Made by a program: the position numbers and the translations under genes
Part shown: in pieces, positions 25,483-34,978 of the stretch
Layout of the letters: the number at the start of each line of letters is the position of its first letter
How positions within the stretch are numbered: the first letter of the stretch is position 1
Source of the DNA: Halomonas litopenaei
GTDB taxonomy: Bacteria > Pseudomonadota > Gammaproteobacteria > Pseudomonadales > Halomonadaceae
Reading direction: 5' to 3'
Length of the DNA: 64,000 nucleotides
NCBI RefSeq assembly: GCF_017303055.1
Contig: NZ_JAEKJT010000001.1
Location: forward strand, 620,001 to 684,000
The notes under the pieces: generated by a model
The model's input: the letters and a program-made list of their open reading frames with translations, nothing else
What the model was told of the DNA's origin: nothing
The model's database searches: none

Positions 25483-26253
25483 ATGACGGCATTGGCATGG
25501 CAGCGCACGAAACTGATCGCTCTGATATCGATCTTCGTGGCACCGATGTTGGTAGCGTGGATCATGGCCGAATGGCGTATCGGCATCCCCGTTGAGCGAA
25601 CGGCACACGGCTCGCTCGACAGTCAGGTGCCGGTGTTGTCGGAGTGGCCCATCGAAGCTCTGGAGACGGGGCAGGGGGTGACAGGGTCTGCTGATGAGGA
25701 CAGCCAGGCCAGCGGCGAACCCATGGCGAGTTCAAGGGCGTGGCGGCTGGTGTTTGATTGCGGTAGTGGCTGCCAAGCAGATGCTGACCGTTGGTGGCGG
25801 TTGCACCGTGCATTGGGTAAGGAAGCGCATCGGCTGACCAGGCTTCGCATTGGCGGAACGCCGCCTGCGTTACCCGGCGAATCCCTCTGGCGTTGGTCGA
25901 CGGTGCCAGAGTGGAGTGGCCAAGGCAGAGCCTGGTTGCTGGATCCCGTTGGGAATGTGGCAGTGGCCTATGCCGATGGCACAGAGACCAGGGCAGTGAT
26001 GGATGACATCGAGCACCTGTTCAAACGCAATCCAGAGTGGCCAGCCGCGGCAAGGCATCAGCAGGCTACGCCTGGGGTTGCCGGCGCACTTGATGGGCCT
26101 CCTTCGATGTCCGGATCAATGTATTTTCTCGGTAATCGCGCTGATGCAGTCGCTATTGCTGGCGCTGAGGCCTGGGCGGAGACGCGGCCAATGGCCTTGT
26201 CTAGTGCACAGGCTTTTACGGCGCTGGTCAGCAGGGAGGTGGCCCATGAGTGA
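25483..26253 (+). CDS. Membrane-anchored thioredoxin-like protein of the oxidase cluster, unknown
   Basis: 256 aa with an N-terminal helix (LIALISIFVAPMLVAWIMA). A later domain has FDCGSGCQADADRWW and WLLDPVGNVAVAYADGTE...DDIEHLFKRNPEW. The CxxxC pair and the strand-helix ending resemble SCO/thioredoxin-fold copper chaperones and the uncharacterised protein found at this position in Pseudomonas oxidase clusters. A stretch at ~190-256 is extra and unlike that family. The stop overlaps the start of the Cox15 gene (ATGAGTGA), implying coupled translation. An assembly role is inferred. Confidence 0.6.
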   Translation: MTALAWQRTKLIALISIFVAPMLVAWIMAEWRIGIPVERTAHGSLDSQVPVLSEWPIEALETGQGVTGSADEDSQASGEPMASSRAWRLVFDCGSGCQADADRWWRLHRALGKEAHRLTRLRIGGTPPALPGESLWRWSTVPEWSGQGRAWLLDPVGNVAVAYADGTETRAVMDDIEHLFKRNPEWPAAARHQQATPGVAGALDGPPSMSGSMYFLGNRADAVAIAGAEAWAETRPMALSSAQAFTALVSREVAHE

Positions 26254-27400
26254 TCGGCGGCTATTCTGGTTGCGAGTGTTGAGCCTGGCGGGGGCCGCCT
26301 TCACGGCGGTGGTGATTCTGGCAGGGGCATGGACCCGGCTGCTTGATGCGGGGCTTGGCTGCCCGGATTGGCCGGGCTGTTATGGCAACTTCATGGTGCC
26401 GGATGCCGACCAAGCGCTGCGACACAGTCCCGACAGTCCGCTTGATGCCACCAAGGCCTGGATGGAGATGATCCATCGCTATCTGGCCAGCGGGCTGGGA
26501 TTGCTGGTGGTCAGCCTGCTGGTGATCGCCTGGCCTCACCGTCGACGGCCAGGCATGCCCTGGCGCCAGATGCTGTTGCTGTTTGCGGTGTTGATGGTGC
26601 AGGGCGCCTTTGGCGCTTATACCGTTACCCTCAAGCTGTGGCCTCAGGTCGTCACCTTGCATTTGCTGGGTGGACTGTCTGTGATGAGCCTCTTCGTCTG
26701 GCTGCATCTTCGCCTGAGACGCCTGGCTCGCGGCCAAGGTGCTGGCGCAGCGCGCCGGCCCGGTCGTGTGCTGACCATCGCGTTGTTGCTACTGGTGATG
26801 CAGCTGGCATTGGGTGGCTGGACGTCGAGCAATTACGCCGGACTGGCCTGCCAGGGGTTTCCTACCTGCAACACACAATGGTGGCCGGAGACCGATTGGG
26901 GGGAAGGTTTTCATCTCACCCAGGCAGTGGGGCCCACTTACCTGCATGGGGCTTTGCATGCTGAGGCGCGAACCACCATCCACCTTGCCCATCGCTTTGG
27001 GGCAGGATTGCTGGGCATCGCCTTGATGGTCGTCGTGGTCTGTTACTGGCGGCGTCGCGAGATGCGGCCCTGGCTGGCGAGCTTGGCTGCCGCGCTACTG
27101 CTACAAGTCGCACTGGGCGTGGCCAATGTGCTGTGGTGGCTACCCCTTGGCCTGGCGTTGCTGCATACAGCGGGGGCGGTATTGCTGGTGTTCACGTTCA
27201 CGCTGGTGGTCTGGAAACAGCGCTACAGCACGGCCGTGGTGGTCCGCCAACGTCGTCCAACGTCGCTGGTGCTGGCTGTGGATGACCTGGACGCCGACCG
27301 GCGGCGAGTCGGCAGCGCAGGCTCTTTGATACCTTCACGCTCTGGGCAAGATGTCGGTAGTGAGCCCCAGCGCAAGAAGCGGGGGTGGCTACATGCGTGA
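26246..27400 (+). CDS. ctaA: Heme A synthase (COX15/CtaA)
   Basis: 384 aa from the ATG overlapping the previous stop; eight helices. TRLLDAGLGCPDWPGCYG after helix 1, the histidines in MIHRYLASGLG, LHLLGGLSVM, IHLAHRFGAGL and LLHTAGAVLL, and the periplasmic cysteines CQGFPTC are as expected for COX15. It oxidises the C8 methyl of heme O to give heme A. The C-terminal ~45 residues are a hydrophilic tail ending KKRGWLHA. Confidence 0.94.
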   Translation: MSDRRLFWLRVLSLAGAAFTAVVILAGAWTRLLDAGLGCPDWPGCYGNFMVPDADQALRHSPDSPLDATKAWMEMIHRYLASGLGLLVVSLLVIAWPHRRRPGMPWRQMLLLFAVLMVQGAFGAYTVTLKLWPQVVTLHLLGGLSVMSLFVWLHLRLRRLARGQGAGAARRPGRVLTIALLLLVMQLALGGWTSSNYAGLACQGFPTCNTQWWPETDWGEGFHLTQAVGPTYLHGALHAEARTTIHLAHRFGAGLLGIALMVVVVCYWRRREMRPWLASLAAALLLQVALGVANVLWWLPLGLALLHTAGAVLLVFTFTLVVWKQRYSTAVVVRQRRPTSLVLAVDDLDADRRRVGSAGSLIPSRSGQDVGSEPQRKKRGWLHA

Positions 27401-28310
27401 TGGCCAAGCGGTAGTTCCCGGCATGGCGCCTGTGTCCGTATGGCATGACCTGTTGGTGCTGTGCAAGTGGCGTGTCGTGGCGGTGATGCTGGTCTGTGTC
27501 CTGGTGGGCATGCTGCTGGCGGTGCCCTTGCCGCCGCTCGATACGGTGGTGCTCGGTCTAATGGGGATTGGCTTGTCTGCGGCCGGAGCCGCAGCGATCA
27601 ATCATGTGGTGGATCGCAAGCTTGATGCCAGAATGGGGCGCACCGCTCGCCGGCCGCTGGCCTCAGGTCGGCTATCAACGCCCCTGGCATTAGGGTGGGC
27701 GCTGTCGCTGTGCGTGGTGGGGGTAGGGCTGCTGGCCATCGCCGTCAATGACCTGACGGCCTGGTTGACCTTGGCCTCGCTAGTGGGCTACGCGCTGGTG
27801 TACACCGTTTTTCTCAAGCGCGCCACACCGCAGAACATCGTCATTGGCGGTGTTGCCGGGGCCGCGCCACCGCTGCTGGGCTGGACCGCGGTGACGGGCG
27901 CCATGGCGCCCGAGCCCCTGTTGCTGGTGCTGATTATCTTTGCCTGGACACCTCCGCACTTCTGGGCCCTGGCGATCTACAAGCGAGACGAATACGCCGA
28001 GGCCGGAATTCCCATGCTGCCGGTGACCCATGGCCTGGACTTTGCGCGTTTGCAGGTGTGGCTTTACGGCTGGCTCACGGTCGCGGCGACGCTGTTGCCA
28101 TTTGTCATTGGCATGAGTGGATGGTGGTACCTGTGCTGCATCCTGCTGCTGAACATACGGTTCATGCATTGGAACCTGAGGGTTTGGCGTGGTCGCGATG
28201 AACAGGTGCCGCTGCAGGCATTCTGGTTCTCGATACGCTATCTGTTGGGCGTGTTTCTGGCGTTGCTGAGCGACCACTACCTGTCTCTGGTGCTGACACT
28301 CTGGGCCTGA
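27393..28310 (+). CDS. cyoE: Protoheme IX farnesyltransferase (heme O synthase)
   Basis: 305 aa from ATG 27393, overlapping the ctaA stop by 8 nt. It is a UbiA-type prenyltransferase with about nine helices. The substrate-binding motif is NHVVDRKLDARMGRTARRP (NxxxDxxxD) near residue 70, and the second motif is YKRDEYAEAGIPMLP. It converts heme B to heme O, the substrate of the preceding enzyme. It is the last gene of the oxidase cluster; no SCO1 gene follows in this window. Confidence 0.95.
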   Translation: MRDGQAVVPGMAPVSVWHDLLVLCKWRVVAVMLVCVLVGMLLAVPLPPLDTVVLGLMGIGLSAAGAAAINHVVDRKLDARMGRTARRPLASGRLSTPLALGWALSLCVVGVGLLAIAVNDLTAWLTLASLVGYALVYTVFLKRATPQNIVIGGVAGAAPPLLGWTAVTGAMAPEPLLLVLIIFAWTPPHFWALAIYKRDEYAEAGIPMLPVTHGLDFARLQVWLYGWLTVAATLLPFVIGMSGWWYLCCILLLNIRFMHWNLRVWRGRDEQVPLQAFWFSIRYLLGVFLALLSDHYLSLVLTLWA

Positions 28311-28695
28311 TGCTCTCTTTCAGGTTCGCCCTTGCAGATGAGCTCTTAGGTATTCCCGGCATTTAGGCCCGGGTGTCAGGTCTCGGGCTTAGGCGTCAAT
28401 TTCATGCCTCGGTTTTGGCCTTCAATGTTAGGGCTCGGTGTCAGGTCTCGGGCTTAGGCGTCAATTTCATGCCTCGGTTTTGGCCTTCAATGTTAGGGCT
28501 CGGTGGTAGGTCTGGGGCATGGGTTCATCTGATCGTCACTGATAGCCGCTACGCTTCCTCGAAAGGGGGCTGAGACCGACTGCCGCTGTGCAGGTCTGTT
28601 GGCGCGGATGGGGACGTCCGCCCTCGGCGAAAGCGGTTCCGCCCATTGTCAGGATGTGTAGAATGCGCCCTTTGACCATCGCAAAGGGGGCTTCT
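28311..28695. other. 385-bp intergenic region holding the tandem repeat
   Basis: Apart from the 65-bp repeats there is no gene. The right part (about 28560-28690) should carry the promoter of the DUF2489 gene. A long open minus-strand frame (28549-29415) is the mirror of the real coding frame and is not accepted. Confidence 0.6.
28373..28521. repeat. 65-bp tandem repeat after cyoE
   Basis: Two identical 65-bp units lie back to back (28373-28437 and 28438-28502), followed by a degraded start of a third (28503-28521). Each unit begins GTGTCAGGTCTCGGGC and ends GTTAGGGCTCG. Similar words (TTAGG, GGTGTCAGG) precede the first unit, so an older, longer array is possible. No frame across it encodes a recognisable protein. 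Confidence 0.9.
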
Positions 28696-29163
28696 ATGTC
28701 CACGACGCTTGCACTTGTCCTGCTGGGAATTGGCTGTGCCGTGATTGCAGGCATGGGCGGGTACGCCTGGTCTCTGCGTAAGGAAGTGCGTCGCCGCGAG
28801 GCCTTCCGTCAAGACGAGGAACGTCGCGCGCGGGAAAACGGCCTGGAAAATCTCGGACTGGTTGCGTCGGCCCTGGTGCAGCGACAAGTCGATGTGACAG
28901 AGGGCTGCTGGCGCCTGAAAGTCCTGTTTGAACTGATCGACCCTGCGCTGCTTGAGCGGCGCGAGTTTCGCGTTGTTGCAGAGGTGTACGAGCAGACACG
29001 GCATCTGCATACGCACCAGGCTCGTCAGGCACTTACACCGAAAGAACGGTTTGCCGAGGACAAGCAGAGGTTGGCCGTGGAAGAGGCAAATCGTGAGGAT
29101 GTGCTGGCTGCGGCACAGGCTGCGCTGGATTTTCAGGCCCGTTACCCCGACAGTCTCAATTGA
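28696..29163 (+). CDS. DUF2489-family membrane-anchored protein
   Basis: 155 aa from ATG 28696 (AAAGGGGG upstream). One N-terminal helix (LALVLLGIGCAVIAGMGGYAW) is followed by a basic, helical cytoplasmic domain: NLGLVASALVQRQVDVTEGCWRL, FELIDPALLERREFRVV, LTPKERFAEDKQRLAVEE. This layout is that of DUF2489 proteins. Role unknown. Monocistronic by spacing. Confidence 0.7.
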   Translation: MSTTLALVLLGIGCAVIAGMGGYAWSLRKEVRRREAFRQDEERRARENGLENLGLVASALVQRQVDVTEGCWRLKVLFELIDPALLERREFRVVAEVYEQTRHLHTHQARQALTPKERFAEDKQRLAVEEANREDVLAAAQAALDFQARYPDSLN

Positions 29164-29482
29164 GCGATCTCGAACACTGTTCGATGAAGTGAATGACGGG
29201 CGTCTATCGGCTGTGCTAATTTGATTGTACAGAAGCGATACGTCATGATGTCGCCTGCAAGGGATTGGTCGTGCAGCGCATTTCTTGCACGATGGGCCGT
29301 CGGCGGAAGACGTTGAGATATCGAAGGCTATCAGACTGGCTAGTCGCGATATTTCATGCTTTTCTTGCCTATGAGGAAGTAGGGTACCTATCCTGTTTCT
29401 CGATCGGCACAACATTGGACCCGCTGAAGAACAGGGTTACCCGTATTCAGCATTGAGTGTCAGAAAGAAGAAGGAGTCTTAA
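29164..29482. other. Leader and promoter region of the OmpA-type lipoprotein
   Basis: About 320 bp with no convincing gene. A plus-strand frame at 29265-29456 lacks a ribosome site and family likeness. Its AT content rises toward the lipoprotein start, consistent with a promoter, but I cannot pin a -35/-10 pair with confidence. Confidence 0.5.
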
Positions 29483-30289
29483 ATGAAAAAATCAACGACT
29501 GGCTTGCTGCTCGGTTCTGCTCTGGTTGTCGGCCTCTCTGGCTGCGCCAGCTCCGCTTCACAGTCTTCCTCCGGCATGAGCGACGCTAAGCCGTGGTACC
29601 AGCACCCGATGGTGTGTGGTATTGCTGGCGGCCTGATCGGCGGCGGCATCGGCTACGGCACCACCAGCGACGACGACGAAGAAACCGGCGCAGCTGTTGG
29701 CGCTACTGTCGGCACCGTGGCTGGCGCTCTGCTGTGTGCTGAGCCGAACAAAGAGCCGATGGACGCTCCGAAGGATTCCGACGGTGACGGCGTTTATGAC
29801 GCCAACGACCAGTGCCCGGGTACTCCGGCCGGTGTCGCGGTTGACGCCGTGGGCTGCCCGCTGGATTCCGACAACGACGGCGTGCCGGACTTCCAGGACC
29901 AGTGCCCGGGTACTCCGGCTGGCGTCCAGGTCAACTCCCTGGGCTGCGAAAAGGACCTGGTCCTGCGTGACGTGAACTTCGAGTTCGACTCCGCCACCCT
30001 GACAGCTCAGGCTGAGCAGGTACTGGTCGGCATCGCTGAGCGTCTGCGTGCCAACCCGAACGTCGGCGTGCGCATCGAAGGCCACACTGACAGCGTCGGT
30101 TCCGACACCTACAACAAGCAGCTGTCTCAGGAGCGTGCCGCTTCTGTTGCTCGCTTCCTGGCCAGCCAGGGCGTGCAGCCGAACCGCATGCGTGCTATCG
30201 GCTACGGTGAAGAGCAGCCGATCGCTACCAACGACACTGATGCAGGTCGTGCGGAAAACCGTCGTGTCGAGCTGGGTGAGTGGCAGTAA
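29483..30289 (+). CDS. OmpA-family lipoprotein with calcium-binding (TSP3) repeats
   Basis: 268 aa with a strong AAGGAG. The lipobox VGLSGC (Cys ~21) gives a lipoprotein. Residues ~47-85 are a glycine-zipper region (GGLIGGGIGYG, GAAVGATVGTVAGALLC). Two thrombospondin type 3 repeats follow (DSDGDGVYDANDQCPGTPAG and DSDNDGVPDFQDQCPGTPAG), then a C-terminal OmpA domain (FEFDSATLT, IEGHTDSVGSDTYN, LSQERAASVARFL, ENRRVEL) that binds peptidoglycan. It is likely an abundant envelope tether; codon choice is strongly biased, as in highly expressed genes. Confidence 0.92.
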   Translation: MKKSTTGLLLGSALVVGLSGCASSASQSSSGMSDAKPWYQHPMVCGIAGGLIGGGIGYGTTSDDDEETGAAVGATVGTVAGALLCAEPNKEPMDAPKDSDGDGVYDANDQCPGTPAGVAVDAVGCPLDSDNDGVPDFQDQCPGTPAGVQVNSLGCEKDLVLRDVNFEFDSATLTAQAEQVLVGIAERLRANPNVGVRIEGHTDSVGSDTYNKQLSQERAASVARFLASQGVQPNRMRAIGYGEEQPIATNDTDAGRAENRRVELGEWQ

Positions 30290-30340
30290 GTTTGCCCTGA
30301 CCGAGTCTGTCTCGATCATCTGATCGAGCGCGACGACATC

Positions 30341-30366
30341 AGCGAGGCGCCTTCGGGCGCCTCGCT
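30341..30366 (+). terminator. Strong hairpin after the OmpA-type gene
   Basis: An 11-bp stem AGCGAGGCGCC / GGCGCCTCGCT closes on a TTCG tetraloop. The following run is only GCGTTT, so termination strength is uncertain. Confidence 0.7.
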
Positions 30367-30532
30367 GCGTTTGGTCGCGCAAGATTGTTGCGACATTCGC
30401 CCGCCGCGAAGGTAGAGCGTGGCATCGACGACGCTGCATCTGGTAGGCTATGTCGCTGTTTCACCCATTGAATCCATTTTGGCGACACGTGATCCCTGGT
30501 ATGGATCACCACTGCGCACAAGGACAGCTTGC

Positions 30533-32431
30533 ATGCCCATCGTGACACTGCCTGACGGCAGTCAGAGAACCTTTGATTCCCCCCTTAGCGTCATGGAGTT
30601 GGCCGAAAGCATCGGCCCGGGACTTGCCAAGGCCTGCGTGGCTGGCAAGATCGACGGCGTATTGGTGGACGCCGCGGACCTGATTGAGACGGACGCCGAG
30701 GTGGCGATCCTGACCGCAAGAGACGAGGAAGGGTTGGAGATCATCCGGCATTCCTGCGCCCACCTGATCGGGCACGCGGTCAAGCAGCTCTATCCCGAGG
30801 CCAAGATGGCCATCGGCCCGGTGATCACCGACGGCTTCTATTACGACATCGATTTCGGCCAGTCGATCACCCCGGAAGACCTCGAGACCATCGAGAAGCG
30901 CATGAAGCAGCTGATCGATGAAGAATACGATGTGGTCCGCGAGTACGTGGATCGCGATAAGGCGATGCTCGAGTTCCTGCATCGTGACGAGCCCTACAAG
31001 CAGGAAATCGTTCGCGGCATTCCCGAGGGCGATACCATCCGGCTGTACCGGCATCAGGAATACACCGACATGTGCCGCGGGCCTCACGTGCCCAACACCC
31101 GTCACCTGAAGGCGTTCAAGCTGACCAAGCTGGCGGGCGCCTACTGGCGCGGCAATGCGGACAACGCCATGTTGACCCGTATCTACGGCACCGCCTGGGG
31201 CGACAAGAAGCAGCTCAAGGCCTATCTGCACCGGCTGGAAGAGGCCGAGAAGCGTGACCATCGCAAGCTGGCGCGTCGTCTTGACCTGTTTCACATGCAG
31301 GAAGAAGCTCCGGGCATGGTGTTCTGGCACCCCAATGGGTGGACGCTGTGGCAGCGTGTCGAGCAGTACATGCGCGGTGTCTACAAGGAGGGCGGCTATC
31401 AGGAGATCCGCTGCCCGCAGATCATGGACGTGTCGCTGTGGAAGAAGTCTGGCCACTGGGACAACTACGCCGACGGCATGTTCTTCACCGAGTCCGAGAA
31501 GCGTGAATACGCGCTGAAGCCGATGAACTGCCCGGGGCATGTTCAGGTCTTCAATTCCGGACTGCGCAGCTACCGCGAACTGCCGGTGCGCTTTGGCGAG
31601 TTTGGCGGGTGTCATCGTAACGAGCCCTCTGGTGCGCTGCACGGCATCATGCGCGTGCGTGCGTTCACCCAGGACGACGGGCACATCTTCTGTACCGAAG
31701 AGCAGGTCCAGCCTGAAGTGACCAGCTTCCACCGTCAGGCACTGAAGGTCTACAGTGACTTCGGCTTCGAAGACATCGCGATCAAGATCGCGCTGCGCCC
31801 TGAGAAGCGTATCGGTGATGACGAGACGTGGGATCGTGCCGAGAACGCACTGCGCGGTGCGCTTGAGGCCTGCGACGTCGAATGGCAGGAACTGCCTGGC
31901 GAAGGTGCCTTCTACGGTCCCAAGATCGAGTACCATATGAAGGACTGCCTGGGCCGCGAATGGCAGGTCGGGACCATGCAGGTCGACTTCATGATGCCGA
32001 CTCGCCTGGGTGCCCAGTTCGTGACAGAAGAGGGCGAGCGTAAGCCGCCCGTCATGCTGCACCGTGCCATTGTCGGCTCCATGGAGCGCTTCATCGGCAT
32101 CCTGATCGAGCACTATGCCGGTGCCATGCCTTTGTGGCTGGCTCCTGAGCAGGCGGTGGTGATGATTATCACCGACGCGCAGAAGGAATATGCCGAAGCT
32201 TTGACCTCTCGTCTGCAAAAAATCGGTTTACGCGTCAAGTCGGACTTGAGGAACGAGAAGATCGGCTTTAAAATTCGCGAGCATACGTTGCAGAAGGTAC
32301 CCTATCTCCTGGTGGTCGGAGATAAGGAAGTAGAGGCCGACTCGGTGGCTGTGCGTACGCGCAGCGGCGAAAATCTAGGCACCATGACGGTGGATGCCTT
32401 CATCGAGCGAGTTCAGGCCGAGCGGTACTAA
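30533..32431 (+). CDS. thrS: Threonine--tRNA ligase
   Basis: 632 aa from ATG 30533 (AAGGA upstream), close to the E. coli length (642). Domains: TGS (1-60), editing domain with [11 protein letters not shown] (HxxxH) and CRGPHVP, class II catalytic core with motif 2 [25 protein letters not shown], zinc ligands CPGH in [10 protein letters not shown], and an anticodon-binding domain from ~535. It charges tRNA-Thr and clears Ser-tRNA-Thr. It heads the conserved thrS-infC-rpmI-rplT-pheST-ihfA order. Confidence 0.97.
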   Translation: MPIVTLPDGSQRTFDSPLSVMELAESIGPGLAKACVAGKIDGVLVDAADLIETDAEVAILTARDEEGLEIIRHSCAHLIGHAVKQLYPEAKMAIGPVITDGFYYDIDFGQSITPEDLETIEKRMKQLIDEEYDVVREYVDRDKAMLEFLHRDEPYKQEIVRGIPEGDTIRLYRHQEYTDMCRGPHVPNTRHLKAFKLTKLAGAYWRGNADNAMLTRIYGTAWGDKKQLKAYLHRLEEAEKRDHRKLARRLDLFHMQEEAPGMVFWHPNGWTLWQRVEQYMRGVYKEGGYQEIRCPQIMDVSLWKKSGHWDNYADGMFFTESEKREYALKPMNCPGHVQVFNSGLRSYRELPVRFGEFGGCHRNEPSGALHGIMRVRAFTQDDGHIFCTEEQVQPEVTSFHRQALKVYSDFGFEDIAIKIALRPEKRIGDDETWDRAENALRGALEACDVEWQELPGEGAFYGPKIEYHMKDCLGREWQVGTMQVDFMMPTRLGAQFVTEEGERKPPVMLHRAIVGSMERFIGILIEHYAGAMPLWLAPEQAVVMIITDAQKEYAEALTSRLQKIGLRVKSDLRNEKIGFKIREHTLQKVPYLLVVGDKEVEADSVAVRTRSGENLGTMTVDAFIERVQAERY

Positions 32432-32528
32432 CGGGTAGGCGGCATGGGCCGCCCCCTCGTGCGAAGCTCGTAAAGGCACGCACCTTCCCAGCTCTCGCAC
32501 CTTCCAAAGCTATAGTGGAGACGGAACC

Positions 32529-33068
32529 ATCAAGCGAAGCAACCCCAGAGGACGCCCCCAGGACAAGCGTCCGCCAATGAACGAGCGTATCACCGAAGAT
32601 CAGGTCCGCCTGATCGCTGCTGACGGCGAACAGCTTGGTATCGTGGACACCCGCGATGCTCTTGAGCGCGCCGAGGCTGAAGGCCTTGACCTCGTGCAGA
32701 TTTCAAATGCCGATCCCATCGTCTGTAAGATCATGGATTACGGCAAGTTCGTCTTCGAGCAGAAGAAGCAGAAAGCTGCTCAGAAGAAGAAGCAGAAGCA
32801 GATCCAGGTCAAGGAAGTCAAATTCCGGCCTGGCACCGACGAGGGCGACTACCAGGTCAAGATGAAGAATCTGATCCGGTTCCTCGAAGGTGGCGACAAG
32901 GGCAAGGTCACCCTGCGTTTCCGCGGGCGTGAAATGGCGCACCAGGACATCGGCCGCAAGCTGATGGAGCGGATCGCGGCCGATCTCGAAGAGATCGGTA
33001 CCGTGGAGTCCTTCCCCAAGATGGAAGGCCGCCAGATGATCATGATCATTGCCCCCAAGAAGAAGTGA
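32529..33068 (+). CDS. infC: Translation initiation factor IF-3, apparent ATC start codon
   Basis: 179 aa if started at ATC 32529, which has GGAG 8 nt upstream. The N-terminal residues (I/M)[15 protein letters not shown] precede [13 protein letters not shown], as expected for full-length IF-3, while starting at the ATG 32577 would remove the basic leader and has no Shine-Dalgarno. The N domain ([14 protein letters not shown]), the lysine-rich linker ([20 protein letters not shown]) and the C domain ([28 protein letters not shown]) are complete. Rare start codons on infC (ATT in E. coli) allow IF-3 to limit its own synthesis. Confidence 0.93.
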   Translation: MKRSNPRGRPQDKRPPMNERITEDQVRLIAADGEQLGIVDTRDALERAEAEGLDLVQISNADPIVCKIMDYGKFVFEQKKQKAAQKKKQKQIQVKEVKFRPGTDEGDYQVKMKNLIRFLEGGDKGKVTLRFRGREMAHQDIGRKLMERIAADLEEIGTVESFPKMEGRQMIMIIAPKKK

Positions 33069-33154
33069 TTCGACGGCCCGTCCAACGAATGGCCAGCTCC
33101 AGAGCTGGCCATTGGCCCCGAATTTTCTAAAGAAACTCGAGCGGAGTTATTCTC

Positions 33155-33349
33155 ATGCCGAAGATCAAGAGCAACAGTGGCGCTGCCAAGCGCTTCAAGA
33201 AGACTGCTAACGGCTTCAAGCACAAGCAGTCCTTCCGTAGTCACATTCTGACCAAGAAGTCCACCAAGCGTAAGCGTCAGCTGCGCGGCATGCAGCAGAT
33301 CCACGATGCCGACAAGGCACTCGTGCGTCGCATGCTGCCGTACGTCTAA
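33155..33349 (+). CDS. rpmI: 50S ribosomal protein L35
   Basis: 64 aa, [21 protein letters not shown] at the N-terminus and a lysine/arginine-rich body ([17 protein letters not shown]), standard length. GGAG precedes the ATG. It is the first half of the rpmI-rplT pair; in E. coli L20 represses both through the leader, but I do not resolve a corresponding leader fold here. Confidence 0.97.
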   Translation: MPKIKSNSGAAKRFKKTANGFKHKQSFRSHILTKKSTKRKRQLRGMQQIHDADKALVRRMLPYV

Positions 33350-33385
33350 TCCTTGGTGAACCCCCTTTAACGTCAGGAGAGTGCT

Positions 33386-33739
33386 ATGACTCGTGTCAAG
33401 CGTGGTGTCGTCGCCCGTCGTCGTCACAAGAAGATCATGAAGCAGGCCAAGGGTTACTACGGTGCCCGTTCGCGTGTTTTCCGCGTAGCCAAGCAGGCCG
33501 TCATCAAGGCCGGTCAGTACGCCTATCGCGACCGTCGTCAGCGTAAGCGTCAGTTCCGTGCCCTGTGGATCCAGCGTATCAACGCTGGTGCTCGTCAGCA
33601 CGGTCTGTCCTACAGCCGCTTTGTTGGCGGTCTGAAGAAGGCCGGCATCGAAATCGACCGTAAGGTCCTGGCTGACCTGGCTGTTCACGAGAAGGCGGCA
33701 TTTGCTGCCATCGTGGAAAAGGCCAAGGCTGCCCAGTAA
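33386..33739 (+). CDS. rplT: 50S ribosomal protein L20
   Basis: 117 aa of the usual length: [28 protein letters not shown] start, [23 protein letters not shown] centre, and a C-terminal globular domain ending KAAQ. GGAG is 7 nt before the ATG. Binds 23S rRNA early in 50S assembly. Confidence 0.97.
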   Translation: MTRVKRGVVARRRHKKIMKQAKGYYGARSRVFRVAKQAVIKAGQYAYRDRRQRKRQFRALWIQRINAGARQHGLSYSRFVGGLKKAGIEIDRKVLADLAVHEKAAFAAIVEKAKAAQ

Positions 33740-33757
33740 GCGCGTTCGATGGATGAC

Positions 33758-33781
33758 CTGACCCTCTTGAAGGAGGGTCAG
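33758..33781 (+). promoter_or_regulatory. Hairpin covering a Shine-Dalgarno upstream of pheS
   Basis: CTGACCCTC (33758-33766) pairs with GAGGGTCAG (33773-33781). The right arm overlaps the AGGAGG (33771-33776) that would serve the small frame starting at 33785, so it could hide that ribosome site. Confidence 0.5.
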
Positions 33782-33784
33782 TGC

Positions 33785-33862
33785 ATGATCGCCCCAGGGG
33801 AAGAGCAGCCGCTCTTCCCCTGTTTTTTTGGCGACCCTTTTATCATCGCTACTCTCCACTAA
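33785..33862 (+). CDS. Possible phenylalanine-rich leader peptide of pheST
   Basis: 25 codons with AGGAGG 8 nt before the ATG. The peptide contains the segment LFPCFFGDPF, i.e. four Phe among 25 residues. It lies between rplT and pheS, where E. coli has the attenuator peptide PheM ([14 protein letters not shown]). The frame runs through a strong terminator, and two of the Phe codons are that terminator's T-run, so chance is a real alternative. It ends 30 nt before pheS. Confidence 0.4.
   Translation: MIAPGEEQPLFPCFFGDPFIIATLH
33795..33829 (+). terminator. Rho-independent terminator between rplT and pheS
   Basis: A 12-bp perfect stem CAGGGGAAGAGC / GCTCTTCCCCTG with a 4-nt loop (AGCC) is followed by seven T. 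Placed between two genes of one conserved operon, it either ends the thrS-rplT transcript or acts as an attenuator for pheST. Confidence 0.92.
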
Positions 33863-34912
<1,050 letters not shown>

Positions 34913-34978
34913 TCAGAGGCCCGCACAGCGGCCCTTCGAAGAACATTGACTGCGTGAACAGGACGTCAAGGAGTCCTC

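Noticed and set aside
28373-28502. CRISPR array
   Set aside because: The two 65-bp units are contiguous and identical with no spacers; no cas gene is present.
28549-29415. 288-codon open frame on the minus strand opposite the DUF2489 gene
   Set aside because: It mirrors the codon phase of the plus-strand gene, has no family likeness and no ribosome site; the plus-strand protein has a clear helix and DUF2489 pattern.
30506-32218. 570-codon open frame antisense to thrS
   Set aside because: A mirror frame from GC codon bias; the thrS protein is complete with all motifs.
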